A stretch of 17,845 nucleotides of DNA from Jatrophihabitans sp964252635 (GCF_964252635.1 NZ_CAXUNP010000058.1:1-17845); one strand, 5' to 3'. Positions 6,281 through 13,302 are shown, numbered from the stretch's first letter. The notes: generated from the sequence alone by a model not told the origin. Made by a program: numbers and translations.

Positions 6281-7579
6281 GTGCGTGCCCTGGTGCACCT
6301 GAGAGCCGCGTCCGCTAAGCGGGCCTGGCCTCTGGCGAGCATGCCCAAGGGTCACATCACGTACTTGATCTCCGTCGATGCCGTGGTTCTGGCCTGGGCT
6401 GCTTACGCCGTGGTCCGCGGCTCCTACAGCGTCCGCTCCCTCGCGATTCTCGGCCTGGTGGCAGCGCTGGCCGTCATCTTCGAAGAGGTGGCAACCCGAG
6501 CAGCCCGACTGAAATTGCGCCTGAGCGCGGAGCTGAAACGCGACATGGTGTCCGTGTGGGCTGTCGCGGCCGCTATCGCCCTTCCTGCTAGCTCGGCCGT
6601 CCTACTTCTCGGCGGAGTGCTCGTCTACATCTGGTTCCGCCAGCAGCGGCCGACGGGTCAACCCCTGAACCGCAAGTGGTTCAACGGGTCGACGGAGATC
6701 CTCGGTTGCCTAGTTGCAGGCGTCTTCGTGCGGTCACGGCCATGGGAAGGGCTTCCCCTTGCCGGCTCAGGAGCACTGCTCGTCCTCGTAGCCACCCTCA
6801 TCTACGCCGCGATCAACCGCGCGCTCGTCACCGCCGCCCTGGTGAGCGTCGGAGTGCGGGGGCGCGCATTGCTCGGCGGCAAGGACGACAACCTTGTCGA
6901 GCTGGCGACACTCTGCCTCGGTGGCCTGGTCTCACTGGCGCTGCTCCACGAGCCCTGGTTGGTCCTGCTGAGCCTGGTCCCAATGATCACGCTGCAGCGC
7001 GGTGCGGTGGTGCGCGAGCTGGAGACCGTCGCCACCACCGACGCGAAGACCGGCCTGCTCAATGCGGTGGCGTTGGAGCACGTCGGGCAGCGGGAGGTGT
7101 CTCGCGCCGAGCGCGAGGATTCCGCGCTGGCCGTGCTCATCGTCGACATCGACCGCTTCAAGCGGGTGAACGACCGGTTCGGCCACCTCGTCGGCGATGC
7201 GGTCCTGCGCGGGGTTGGCCAGGCCCTCGAATCGGGTCTGCGGGAGTACGACACCGTCGGCCGGTTCGGCGGCGAGGAGTTCGTCGCATTGTTGCCGACG
7301 GCGCACGAGGCGGAGGCCCTGGTCGTCGCCGAGCGGTTGCGCGCCGCTGTGGCGGCGCTGCGCATCAGCGAGTTCGACCCTCGTATCGAGGACGCGACCG
7401 ACGACGGTTTGTCGGTGTCCATCGGCGTCGCGTGCTTCGGCACGCACGGCGTGGCCATGACCGATCTGCTGTTCGCGGCCGACACCGCGCTGTACCGCGC
7501 CAAGAACGAGGGCCGCAACCGGGTCGTGCTCGCCCATCGGGGCACCGAGGAGCCGGCGCGCGAGTCCTCCCTCGCCTGA
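6281..7579 (+). CDS. Membrane-bound diguanylate cyclase (GGDEF)
   Basis: Makes c-di-GMP from two GTP. The 432-residue form has an N-terminal half with about six hydrophobic segments (ITYLISVDAVVLAWAAYAVV, LAILGLVAALAVIF, VWAVAAAIALPASSAVLLLG, GALLVLVATLIYAAINRALV, WLVLLSLVPMITL) acting as a membrane sensor. A GGDEF domain starts at TTDAKTGLLN. The active-site motif is GGEEF (330-334); the metal ligand in VDIDRFK and substrate contacts in KRVNDRFGH are present. REYD (321-324), five residues before GGEEF, is a canonical inhibitory I-site, so product feedback is expected. GTG 6281 has AGGAG 4 nt upstream; GTG 6263 and GTG 6215 are possible. TACGAT at 6237-6242 may be a -10 box. The sensor half is visibly less G/C-biased than the GGDEF half. 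Likely partner: the EAL enzyme at 2770-4029. Confidence 0.92.
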   Translation: MRALVHLRAASAKRAWPLASMPKGHITYLISVDAVVLAWAAYAVVRGSYSVRSLAILGLVAALAVIFEEVATRAARLKLRLSAELKRDMVSVWAVAAAIALPASSAVLLLGGVLVYIWFRQQRPTGQPLNRKWFNGSTEILGCLVAGVFVRSRPWEGLPLAGSGALLVLVATLIYAAINRALVTAALVSVGVRGRALLGGKDDNLVELATLCLGGLVSLALLHEPWLVLLSLVPMITLQRGAVVRELETVATTDAKTGLLNAVALEHVGQREVSRAEREDSALAVLIVDIDRFKRVNDRFGHLVGDAVLRGVGQALESGLREYDTVGRFGGEEFVALLPTAHEAEALVVAERLRAAVAALRISEFDPRIEDATDDGLSVSIGVACFGTHGVAMTDLLFAADTALYRAKNEGRNRVVLAHRGTEEPARESSLA

Positions 7580-7675
7580 GCCGACCCCGCGCCTGCGGCG
7601 AGGCATCGGCACGGCCGGGAGAACCGCCGATAGGGTGGTGTCGTCCGGTCAGCACCGTCGAGAGGACCCCCATCC

Positions 7676-9013
7676 GTGGCGAGCATCGATGCCGTAGGAG
7701 CCCGCGAGATCCTGGATTCCCGCGGCAACCCGACCGTCGAGGTCGAGGTGGCCCTGGACGACGGGACGCTGTCACGTGCCGCGGTTCCCAGCGGAGCCTC
7801 GACCGGTGCGTTCGAAGCCGTGGAGCTGCGCGACGGCGGTGAGCGCTACAACGGCAAGGGCGTCGAGAAGGCCGTCGCCGCGGTCCTCGACGACATCGGG
7901 CCGGAGATCATGGGGCTGGAGGCCAGCGAGCAACGCATCCTCGACCAGGCCTTGCGCGACCTGGACGGCACGCCCGACAAGAGCCGCTTCGGAGCCAACG
8001 CCATTCTGGGCGTATCGCTCGCCGTCGCGCGCGCCGCCGCCACCTCGGCGGAGCTGCCGCTGTTCCGCTACGTCGGCGGGCCCAACGCCCACCTGCTGCC
8101 GGTGCCGATGATGAACATCGTCAACGGCGGCGCCCACGCCGACTCCAACGTCGACGTGCAGGAGTTCATGATTGCCCCGATCGGGGCGCCGACCTTCGCC
8201 GAGGCGCTGCGACAGGGCGCCGAGGTCTACCACGCGCTCAAGTCCGTCCTCAAGAAGAAGGGCCTCGCCACGGGGCTCGGCGACGAGGGCGGGTTCGCGC
8301 CCGACCTCGGGTCGAACCGCGCCGCACTCGACCTGATCATCGAGGCGGTCCGGACGACCGGTCTGGTGCCGGGGGTCGACATCGCCCTCGCGCTCGACGT
8401 CGCGGCCAGCGAGTTCCACGCCGACGGCAGCTACACCTTCGAGGGCACGGCTCGCTCGTCGGACTACCTGATCGAGTACTACACGGGCCTGGTCGACAAC
8501 TACCCCATCGTCTCCATCGAGGACCCGCTCGACGAGGAGGACTGGGACGGCTGGATCGCGCTCACCACCGAGCTCGACGAGCGGGTGCAGCTGGTCGGTG
8601 ACGACCTGTTCGTCACCAACCCCGAGCGCCTCGCCCGTGGCATCGAGACCGGCGCGGCCAACGCCCTGCTCGTCAAGGTCAACCAGATCGGCACGTTGAC
8701 CGAGACCCTCGACGCCGTCGAGCTCGCCCACCGGCACGGCTACCGCAGCATGATGAGCCACCGCTCCGGCGAGACCGAGGACACCACCATCGCCGACCTC
8801 GCCGTCGCCACCAACTGCGGCCAGATCAAGACCGGTGCGCCGGCCCGCAGCGAGCGGGTCGCCAAGTACAACCAGCTGCTGCGCATCGAGGACGAGCTCG
8901 ACGACGCTGCCCGCTACGCCGGCGCGGGAGCCTTCCCGCGCTACACGCAGGCGGAGAACGACGGCCCGTCCGACGACGACGCGACGCCGACCGACGAGTC
9001 GGACGAGGACTGA
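7676..9013 (+). CDS. eno: Enolase (phosphopyruvate hydratase)
   Basis: Glycolytic enzyme interconverting 2-phosphoglycerate and phosphoenolpyruvate; cytoplasmic, Mg-dependent. The 445-residue product begins ASIDAVGAREILDSRGNPTV and has the SGASTG mobile loop (39-44). The catalytic Glu is in GDEGGFAPD (E204). Metal ligands are D241, E282 and the Asp pair in GDDLFVTN (309-310). Catalytic K334 is in LLVKVNQIG, and the signature SHRSGETEDTTIADL and K385 (IKTGAPARSER) follow. The last 15-20 residues form an acidic tail (DDDATPTDESDED) longer than in most enolases. GTG 7676 matches the conserved N-terminus, with GAGAGGA upstream; TAGGGT at 7631-7636 could be its -10 box. The ftsB/divIC-like gene starts 9 bp after its stop. 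Confidence 0.98.
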   Translation: MASIDAVGAREILDSRGNPTVEVEVALDDGTLSRAAVPSGASTGAFEAVELRDGGERYNGKGVEKAVAAVLDDIGPEIMGLEASEQRILDQALRDLDGTPDKSRFGANAILGVSLAVARAAATSAELPLFRYVGGPNAHLLPVPMMNIVNGGAHADSNVDVQEFMIAPIGAPTFAEALRQGAEVYHALKSVLKKKGLATGLGDEGGFAPDLGSNRAALDLIIEAVRTTGLVPGVDIALALDVAASEFHADGSYTFEGTARSSDYLIEYYTGLVDNYPIVSIEDPLDEEDWDGWIALTTELDERVQLVGDDLFVTNPERLARGIETGAANALLVKVNQIGTLTETLDAVELAHRHGYRSMMSHRSGETEDTTIADLAVATNCGQIKTGAPARSERVAKYNQLLRIEDELDDAARYAGAGAFPRYTQAENDGPSDDDATPTDESDED

Positions 9014-9022
9014 GCCATACCC

Positions 9023-9424
9023 ATGGCTGATCGACGCGTGCGCGGCCGACCTGTCCTCACCGGGCGGGCGCTCGTTCTCGGCGCCGTGCTCGTCCTGCTC
9101 GTCGTCGTGCTCGCGGCGCCGATCACCCGCTACCTCGGCAGCCGCGGCGACGTCGGCCACGCGGCGTCGCAGCTGCACCAGGATCGCAGCGAGCTGCGCG
9201 CCCTCACCCGCCAGCAGCAGCGTTTGGACGATCCCGGCTACATCCAGCAGCAGGCGCGCGACCGGCTGCAGTACGCGATGCCCGGGGACACCGTGTACGT
9301 GGTCGTCGACAAGGGCGCCAAGTCCGACCTCGCCGCCAGCTCCGGTCACGGCACGAGCAAGCCGGCGCGCGGCCGCACCTGGAACAACCGCATCTGGGCC
9401 AGCGTCCGCAGCGCAGGAGGGTGA
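9023..9424 (+). CDS. Septum formation initiator (FtsB/DivIC family)
   Basis: Small bitopic division protein of 133 residues, equivalent in position to M. tuberculosis Rv1024. A short basic cytoplasmic N-terminus (ADRRVRGRPVLTGR) is followed by one membrane helix (ALVLGAVLVLLVVVLAAPI, about 16-34). Then comes a periplasmic coiled coil (ASQLHQDRSELRALTRQQQRL) and the conserved box DDPGYIQQQARDRLQYAMPGDTVYVV. The Ser/Gly/Lys-rich tail is variable. Family members join FtsL and FtsQ in the divisome. ATG 9023 is chosen, 9 bp after the eno stop, suggesting co-transcription. Whether it is the FtsB or DivIC orthologue cannot be told from the sequence alone. Confidence 0.9.
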   Translation: MADRRVRGRPVLTGRALVLGAVLVLLVVVLAAPITRYLGSRGDVGHAASQLHQDRSELRALTRQQQRLDDPGYIQQQARDRLQYAMPGDTVYVVVDKGAKSDLAASSGHGTSKPARGRTWNNRIWASVRSAGG

Positions 9425-9496
9425 ACCACCCCACGAGTTCGCTGCGCACAGAACGCTCCACGAACCCGCGGGGGCCCCGATGAACCACCCCACGAG
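9422..9496 (+). repeat. 16-bp direct repeat (9422-9437, 9481-9496) duplicating the DUF501 start
   Basis: TGAACCACCCCACGAG occurs twice, 59 bp apart. The first copy follows a G, making GTG (9421) that overlaps the ftsB-like stop; the second follows an A, making the ATG (9480) of the DUF501 gene. From GTG 9421 a 20-codon ORF runs to a TGA (9481-9483) that overlaps the DUF501 ATG. The 59-bp step shifts the frame. Confidence 0.85.
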
Positions 9497-10049
9497 CGAG
9501 TCGGACTCTGAGCTCACCGCGCTCGATCGTGCCGTGGTCGGCGTCCAGCTCGGGCGTCCGCCGCGTGCCATCCGCGCCGTCGCCCATCGGTGCCCGTGCG
9601 GTAACCCCGACGTCGTCGAGACCTCACCGCGGCTGCCCGACGGAACGCCGTTCCCCACGCTGTACTACCTCACCTGCCCGCGTGCCGCGTCGGCCGTCGG
9701 GACGCTCGAGTCCAGCGGGCTCATGCGTGAGATGACCGAGCGTCTCGGCACCGACCCCGAACTCGCCGCCGCCTACTCGCGGGCCCACGAGGCCTACCTG
9801 GCCCGGCGGGAGCAGATCGGGCACGTCGAGGAGATCGCCGGCGTCAGCGCCGGCGGCATGCCGACGCGCGTCAAGTGCCTGCACGTGCTCGTCGGTCATG
9901 CGTTGGCGGCCGGCGCGGGTGCGAACCCGCTGGGCGACGAGGCGCTGGCCGCGCTGCCCGCCTGGTGGGCCGCAGGGCCGTGCGTGGATCGCGCCGCTGT
10001 CGAATCCGAGCTGCCCGGCGAGGACACCGACCAGGGACGTCCCGCGTGA
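9480..10049 (+). CDS. DUF501 family protein
   Basis: Conserved actinobacterial protein of 189 residues, equivalent to M. tuberculosis Rv1025; no known activity. Recognisable blocks are VGVQLGRPPRAIRAVAHRC, PCGNPDVVETSPRLPDGTPF, TLYYLTCPRAASAVGTLESS and GGMPTRVKCLHVLVGHALA. Conserved Cys residues (RCPCG, LTCP, VKCLH) and His suggest a possible metal site, but this is not established. ATG 9480 gives the conserved N-terminal region and has a G-run 5 nt upstream; the frame extends further upstream only by reading through eno sequence. Its stop overlaps the ppx start by 4 bp (GTGA), so the two are translationally coupled. Confidence 0.92.
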   Translation: MNHPTSESDSELTALDRAVVGVQLGRPPRAIRAVAHRCPCGNPDVVETSPRLPDGTPFPTLYYLTCPRAASAVGTLESSGLMREMTERLGTDPELAAAYSRAHEAYLARREQIGHVEEIAGVSAGGMPTRVKCLHVLVGHALAAGAGANPLGDEALAALPAWWAAGPCVDRAAVESELPGEDTDQGRPA

Positions 10050-10984
10050 GGGTGGCGGCGATCGACTGCGGCACGAACTCCGTCCGCCTGCTGGTGGCCG
10101 ACGTCGCGGACGGCGCCGCCGGCCCCGTGCTGAACGACGTGCACCGGGAGATGCGCATCGTCCGGCTCGGGCAGGACGTCGACCGGACCGGACGGCTCGC
10201 GCCGGAGGCCTTGGCCCGCACCGGCGCGGCGCTGGCCGACTACGCGCACGTCATCGACGCGGCGTCGGCGCAGCGCGTCCGCCTCGTGGCCACCAGCGCT
10301 ACCCGTGACGCCGCCAACCGCGCGGATTTCGCGGCCATGGTGCGCGATCTGCTGGGCATCGAACCGGAGGTCGTCACCGGCCACGACGAGGCGGCGTTGT
10401 CGTTCGCCGGTGCCTCGGCCGGGCTGGGCCGGCCGTCGTCGGAGCTCCTGGTCGCAGACATCGGCGGCGGCTCCACCGAGCTCGTCCGCGGGGACGGCAC
10501 CTCACCCATGCAGGCCGACAGCATGGATGTCGGGTCCGTACGCCTGACCGAACGTCACTTCCGCGACGACCCGCCCACCCCGAGCCAGGTGGCCGCGGCC
10601 GAGGGCGACGTCCGTGAAGCACTCGCCGTCGCGCGCCGCACGGTCGCGTTCGATCCAGACGTGACCGTGGTCGGCGTCGCCGGCACGGTCACGACGCTCG
10701 TCGCGATGACGCTGGGCCTGCCGCGCTACGAGTCCGCACGGGTGCACGGCGCGACGGTGACCACCGACGCGATACGGGCCACCACCGACGACCTGCTGGC
10801 CATGACGCACGAGCAGCGGGGGTCGGTGCCGGTCATCCACCCCGGCCGCGTGGACGTGATTGCCGCCGGAGCGGTCATCCTCCGGGTCCTACTGGAGGAG
10901 CTTGGTGCGCCGCAGCTGACCGCGAGCGAGCACGACATCCTCGACGGCATCGCGCTGAGCCTGATCGACGTCAGTCGTCGGTGA
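10046..10984 (+). CDS. ppx: Exopolyphosphatase / pppGpp phosphohydrolase (Ppx/GppA family)
   Basis: The family removes phosphate from inorganic polyphosphate or converts pppGpp to ppGpp; which substrate this one uses cannot be read from sequence. The 312-residue short form, like M. tuberculosis Rv1026, has the two-lobed actin-like fold only and lacks the C-terminal HD domain of E. coli Ppx. Visible motifs are AAIDCGTNSVRLL (phosphate loop 1), VATSATRDAANR, the catalytic-Glu box TGHDEAALSF, VADIGGGSTELV (phosphate loop 2), GVAGTVTTL and IAAGAVIL. GTG 10046 overlaps the DUF501 stop. Its 3' end overlaps the convergent DUF4235 gene by 14 bp. Confidence 0.93.
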   Translation: MRVAAIDCGTNSVRLLVADVADGAAGPVLNDVHREMRIVRLGQDVDRTGRLAPEALARTGAALADYAHVIDAASAQRVRLVATSATRDAANRADFAAMVRDLLGIEPEVVTGHDEAALSFAGASAGLGRPSSELLVADIGGGSTELVRGDGTSPMQADSMDVGSVRLTERHFRDDPPTPSQVAAAEGDVREALAVARRTVAFDPDVTVVGVAGTVTTLVAMTLGLPRYESARVHGATVTTDAIRATTDDLLAMTHEQRGSVPVIHPGRVDVIAAGAVILRVLLEELGAPQLTASEHDILDGIALSLIDVSRR

Positions 10985-11309
10985 CCTTGGACTTCTCGCT
11001 CGCACCGGCCAGCTTCTTGGTCGCCTTGCTCGGTTTCGGCGGTGGCGGCTCGAGGCCGGTGATCGAGCGGTAGGCCACCGCCGTGCCCTGACGGGTGATG
11101 AACTCTGCGGCCACGATGCCCGCGGCCGACAGCACCGCCCACGTCAGCGCGTCCGACCAGGTGCTGTCCACGTCCTTGGCCTTGCGCGGTGGGTCGCCGG
11201 GCCGGACCGCGGTCCACGTGCGTTCGACGAGCTTCTTGGTGGCAATGCCCACCGGGATCCCGATGGCGAGGTTGATGACCTTGAGGCCGATCTTGGCGCC
11301 GATCGCCAT
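10971..11309 (-). CDS. DUF4235 family small membrane protein
   Basis: 112-residue protein of unknown function found in Actinobacteria. The N-terminus GAKIGLKVINLAIGIPVGIATKKLVERTW and the central TWSDALTWAVLSAAGIVAAEFITRQGTAVAYRSITG are the two family blocks. Each contains a moderately hydrophobic helix, so it probably sits in the membrane. The C-terminus is Pro/Lys-rich and hydrophilic. The start ATG has AGGAG 6 nt upstream. It is divergent from the uracil-DNA glycosylase gene and overlaps ppx convergently at its 3' end. No function can be proposed from the context. Confidence 0.88.
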   Translation of the reverse strand: MAIGAKIGLKVINLAIGIPVGIATKKLVERTWTAVRPGDPPRKAKDVDSTWSDALTWAVLSAAGIVAAEFITRQGTAVAYRSITGLEPPPPKPSKATKKLAGASEKSKVTDD

Positions 11310-11384
11310 GTCCAGCTCCTCTCGTCGTCTGCGAGGGAACCCTACCCAGCTCGCATGCGGACCCACCCTGACACAGTGAGCGTC

Positions 11385-12179
11385 ATGAACGACGCGGTCC
11401 GGCCCGGCACCGGCTGGCCCGGCGACCCGGCGACGGCGCAGACACCGGTCGCGGGCACCGCGGCCGACGTGCGGTCGCTCGCGTCGAACGCGGTCACGCT
11501 CGACGAGGTGGCGGCCCGGGTGTCGGTGTGCCGGGCCTGCCCGCGGCTGGTCGCCTGGCGCGAGCAGGTCGCCCACGAGCGCCGCCGGGCCTTCGCGGAC
11601 CAGACGTACTGGGGGCGTCCCGTGCCGTCGTTCGGCGACCCCGACCCGCGCATCCTCGTGCTCGGGCTCGCACCGGCGGCGCACGGCGCCAACCGGACGG
11701 GCCGGATGTTCACCGGCGACCGCAGCGGCGACTGGCTCTACGCCGCTTTGTACCGAGCCGGTCTCGCCAACCAGCCGTCGTCGGTCGCGGCCGACGACGG
11801 GCTGACCCTGCGCGGGGTGCGAATCAGCGCGCCCGTCCACTGCGCCCCGCCGGCGAACAAGCCGACCCCCACTGAGCGCGACGCCTGCCACCCCTGGCTG
11901 GAGCGCGAGCTGCGCCTGCTCTGGCCCCGCGTGCGGGTAGTCGTGGTGCTCGGGGCGTTCGGCTGGTCGACCCTGTGGCCGTCGCTGGCGTCCGCCGGGG
12001 TGCCGGTGCCGTCGCGGCGGCCGCCGTTCGCGCACGGCGCCGAGGTCGAGGTCGACGGGCGCACCGTGCTCGGCTGCTACCACGTGAGCCAGCAGAACAC
12101 CTTCACCGGCCGGCTCACCGAGCCGATGCTGGACGCCGTGCTCGACCGCGCCGCCGCCGTCGCCGGGCTCAGCGGGTGA
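11385..12179 (+). CDS. Family 5 uracil-DNA glycosylase (UdgB type)
   Basis: Base-excision repair enzyme that removes uracil, and in this family also hypoxanthine and some oxidised bases, from DNA. The 264-residue product has motif A GLAPAAHGANRTGRMFTGD (94-112) with Ala in place of the usual catalytic Asp/Asn, a hallmark of family 5. The late motif HVSQQNTFTGRLT (233-245) is also present. Four Cys (C49, C52, C153, C168) can hold the [4Fe-4S] cluster typical of families 4 and 5. ATG 11385 is chosen because it leaves room for two divergent promoters; ATG 11355 would add 10 residues. Neither has a good ribosome site. It converges on the thioesterase gene with an 11-bp overlap. Confidence 0.93.
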   Translation: MNDAVRPGTGWPGDPATAQTPVAGTAADVRSLASNAVTLDEVAARVSVCRACPRLVAWREQVAHERRRAFADQTYWGRPVPSFGDPDPRILVLGLAPAAHGANRTGRMFTGDRSGDWLYAALYRAGLANQPSSVAADDGLTLRGVRISAPVHCAPPANKPTPTERDACHPWLERELRLLWPRVRVVVVLGAFGWSTLWPSLASAGVPVPSRRPPFAHGAEVEVDGRTVLGCYHVSQQNTFTGRLTEPMLDAVLDRAAAVAGLSG

Positions 12180-12549
12180 GGGCCGCCCGCGTCGCGTCGT
12201 CGATCGGCCGCGGGCTGCCGTCGGCCACGAGCACGTAGGTGGTCTCGACATGGCACGACGGCACGTCGTCGGCGGTGATGTCGAACTCCAGCGCCACGCT
12301 CGTCCGGCCGACTGCTCCGCAGCGGACGGTCACCCGGGCCGTCTGGCCGTAGCGGGCGGGGCTCGTCCATACGAGGCTCGAGGCCTTGAGGTGCACGGCC
12401 GCGGCGAAGTCGGGCAGGCCCCGTTCGGCGCAGAACGCGGCCAGGGCCTCGTCGCACCAGGTGAGGTAGTGCGCGTTGAACACCACGCCCTGCTGGTCGA
12501 CCTCGGCGTAGCGGACCGGTGTCGACCACACGGTCTGCGTCGACGTCAT
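12169..12549 (-). CDS. Hotdog-fold acyl-CoA thioesterase (4HBT/YbgC-like)
   Basis: Predicted to hydrolyse an acyl-CoA or related thioester; substrate unknown. The 126-residue protein has the 4-hydroxybenzoyl-CoA thioesterase signature VRYAEVDQQGVVFNAHYLTWCDEA, in which the Asp of EVD is the expected catalytic residue. The rest is one hotdog domain, with SSLVWTSPARYGQTARVTV and RTSVALEFDI as sheet strands. The chosen ATG directly precedes TSTQTVWSTPVRY. CATAGT ends 7 nt before the ATG, so a leaderless message is plausible. Its stop lies inside the 3' end of the convergent glycosylase gene. Confidence 0.87.
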   Translation of the reverse strand: MTSTQTVWSTPVRYAEVDQQGVVFNAHYLTWCDEALAAFCAERGLPDFAAAVHLKASSLVWTSPARYGQTARVTVRCGAVGRTSVALEFDITADDVPSCHVETTYVLVADGSPRPIDDATRAALTR

Positions 12550-12603
12550 GGCCCCACTATGGCAGCGCGTGCGCCGGGTAAGCGGCACAATGGCCGCGGT
12601 AGC

Positions 12604-12676
12604 GCCCCCGTAGCCCAACGGCAGAGGCAGACCCCTTAAAAGGGTCGCAGTGTCGGTTCGAGTCCGACCGGGGGTA
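12604..12676 (+). tRNA. tRNA with anticodon UAA (Leu codon UUA), short variable loop
   Basis: A full cloverleaf folds by eye. The acceptor arm is GCCCCCG against CGGGGGT (one G-U at pair 1-72). The D-arm spans 12613-12628 with GG in the loop. The anticodon arm is GACCC, loop CTTAAAA, GGGTC; the variable loop is 5 nt (GCAGT). The T-arm is GTCGG, loop TTCGAGT, CCGAC, with discriminator A12676. CCA is not encoded (ACCG follows). The anticodon UAA (12637-12639) predicts Leu, but normal bacterial tRNA-Leu has a long class II variable arm, so charging identity is uncertain. The antisense strand carries the end of the CBS-domain gene. Confidence 0.85.
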
Positions 12677-13082
12677 CCGACGCCGCCCGGTCGGCGGCGC
12701 GGGCCTCGACGTCGTCGTCGGTGCAGAAGCCGAGCCCGGTGCGCTTGAGGCAGAGCAGACCCAGCAGGCGCTGCTCCGTGTCGACGACGGCGAGGCGACG
12801 GCGACCGGATCGGACCAACGCCAACCGGACCGGTTCGAGCTCGGCGTCGGGCGCGACGGTGCGGCCCTCGAGGCGGCCGAGTCGGCCAGCGACGTCGACC
12901 GGCTCGGCGTCGCCCAGGTCACTGCGATCAACGACGGCCAGCAGGCGCGTGTCCTCGACGACGAGAACGGCGTGCACATGATCGTCCTGCAGCACCTGTC
13001 GTGCCTGCGCAACGGTCAGTTCGGCCGGCCAGGTCCGCGGGCGGCGCACCATGACGTCGGCGACGGTCGCGCCGGTCGTCAC
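12636..13082 (-). CDS. CBS-domain protein, C-terminus antisense to the tRNA
   Basis: 148-residue protein with a tandem CBS pair, a module that usually binds adenosyl nucleotides. CBS1 runs TVADVMVRRPRTWPAELTVAQARQVLQDDHVHAVLVVEDTRLLAVVDRSDL and CBS2 has TVAPDAELEPVRLALVRSGRRRLAVVDTEQRLLGLLCL. No other catalytic domain is seen. GTG 13082 starts just before the conserved DVM; ATG 13052 is possible, and upstream starts would overlap DUF5302. The last residues, PPVGLEPTLRPF, are read from the antisense strand of the tRNA, and the stop TAA lies in the tRNA anticodon loop. The tail is therefore probably not functional in its own right. Likely co-transcribed with DUF5302 and the Ddn-family gene. Confidence 0.78.
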   Translation of the reverse strand: MTTGATVADVMVRRPRTWPAELTVAQARQVLQDDHVHAVLVVEDTRLLAVVDRSDLGDAEPVDVAGRLGRLEGRTVAPDAELEPVRLALVRSGRRRLAVVDTEQRLLGLLCLKRTGLGFCTDDDVEARAADRAASVPPVGLEPTLRPF

Positions 13083-13119
13083 CCGATCGGGCGCGGACGA
13101 GCCGCAGCCCGGCTCGGGC

Positions 13120-13290
13120 TCAGCCGCTCTTGCGTCGGAACGTGCGCTTGCCACCGGCTGCCCCATGTGCGTCGTGCACCTTGGCCTCACCCTGCGTCGC
13201 CGCCTCGTGCGGATGCTGCTTGTCGTGCTTGCGGGCCAGCGCCTGCGCGAACTTGGCCTTGGCGTCGTCGTTGCCTCGCTCGTCGCTCAT
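13120..13290 (-). CDS. DUF5302 family small protein
   Basis: 56-residue protein, missed by length cut-offs. It starts MSDERGNDDAKAKFAQALAR, continues with a His/Lys/Asp-rich middle, and ends GGKRTFRRKSG, the characteristic C-terminus of this actinobacterial family. It is very hydrophilic and basic at the end, with no membrane segment. Function is unknown. It lies 12 bp after the stop of the Ddn-family gene on the same strand and about 37 bp before the CBS gene start, so the three probably share a transcript. No strong ribosome site is visible. Confidence 0.85.
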   Translation of the reverse strand: MSDERGNDDAKAKFAQALARKHDKQHPHEAATQGEAKVHDAHGAAGGKRTFRRKSG

Positions 13291-13302
13291 GGACCCAGCG
13301 TG

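Noticed and set aside
7772..9658. 628-codon reverse frame opposite eno
   Set aside because: It is a shadow of the eno and ftsB-like genes, produced by strong G/C third-position bias; it has no recognisable domain.
13083..13190. Longer start for the CBS-domain gene
   Set aside because: It would overlap the DUF5302 gene on the same strand; the added residues have no CBS similarity.
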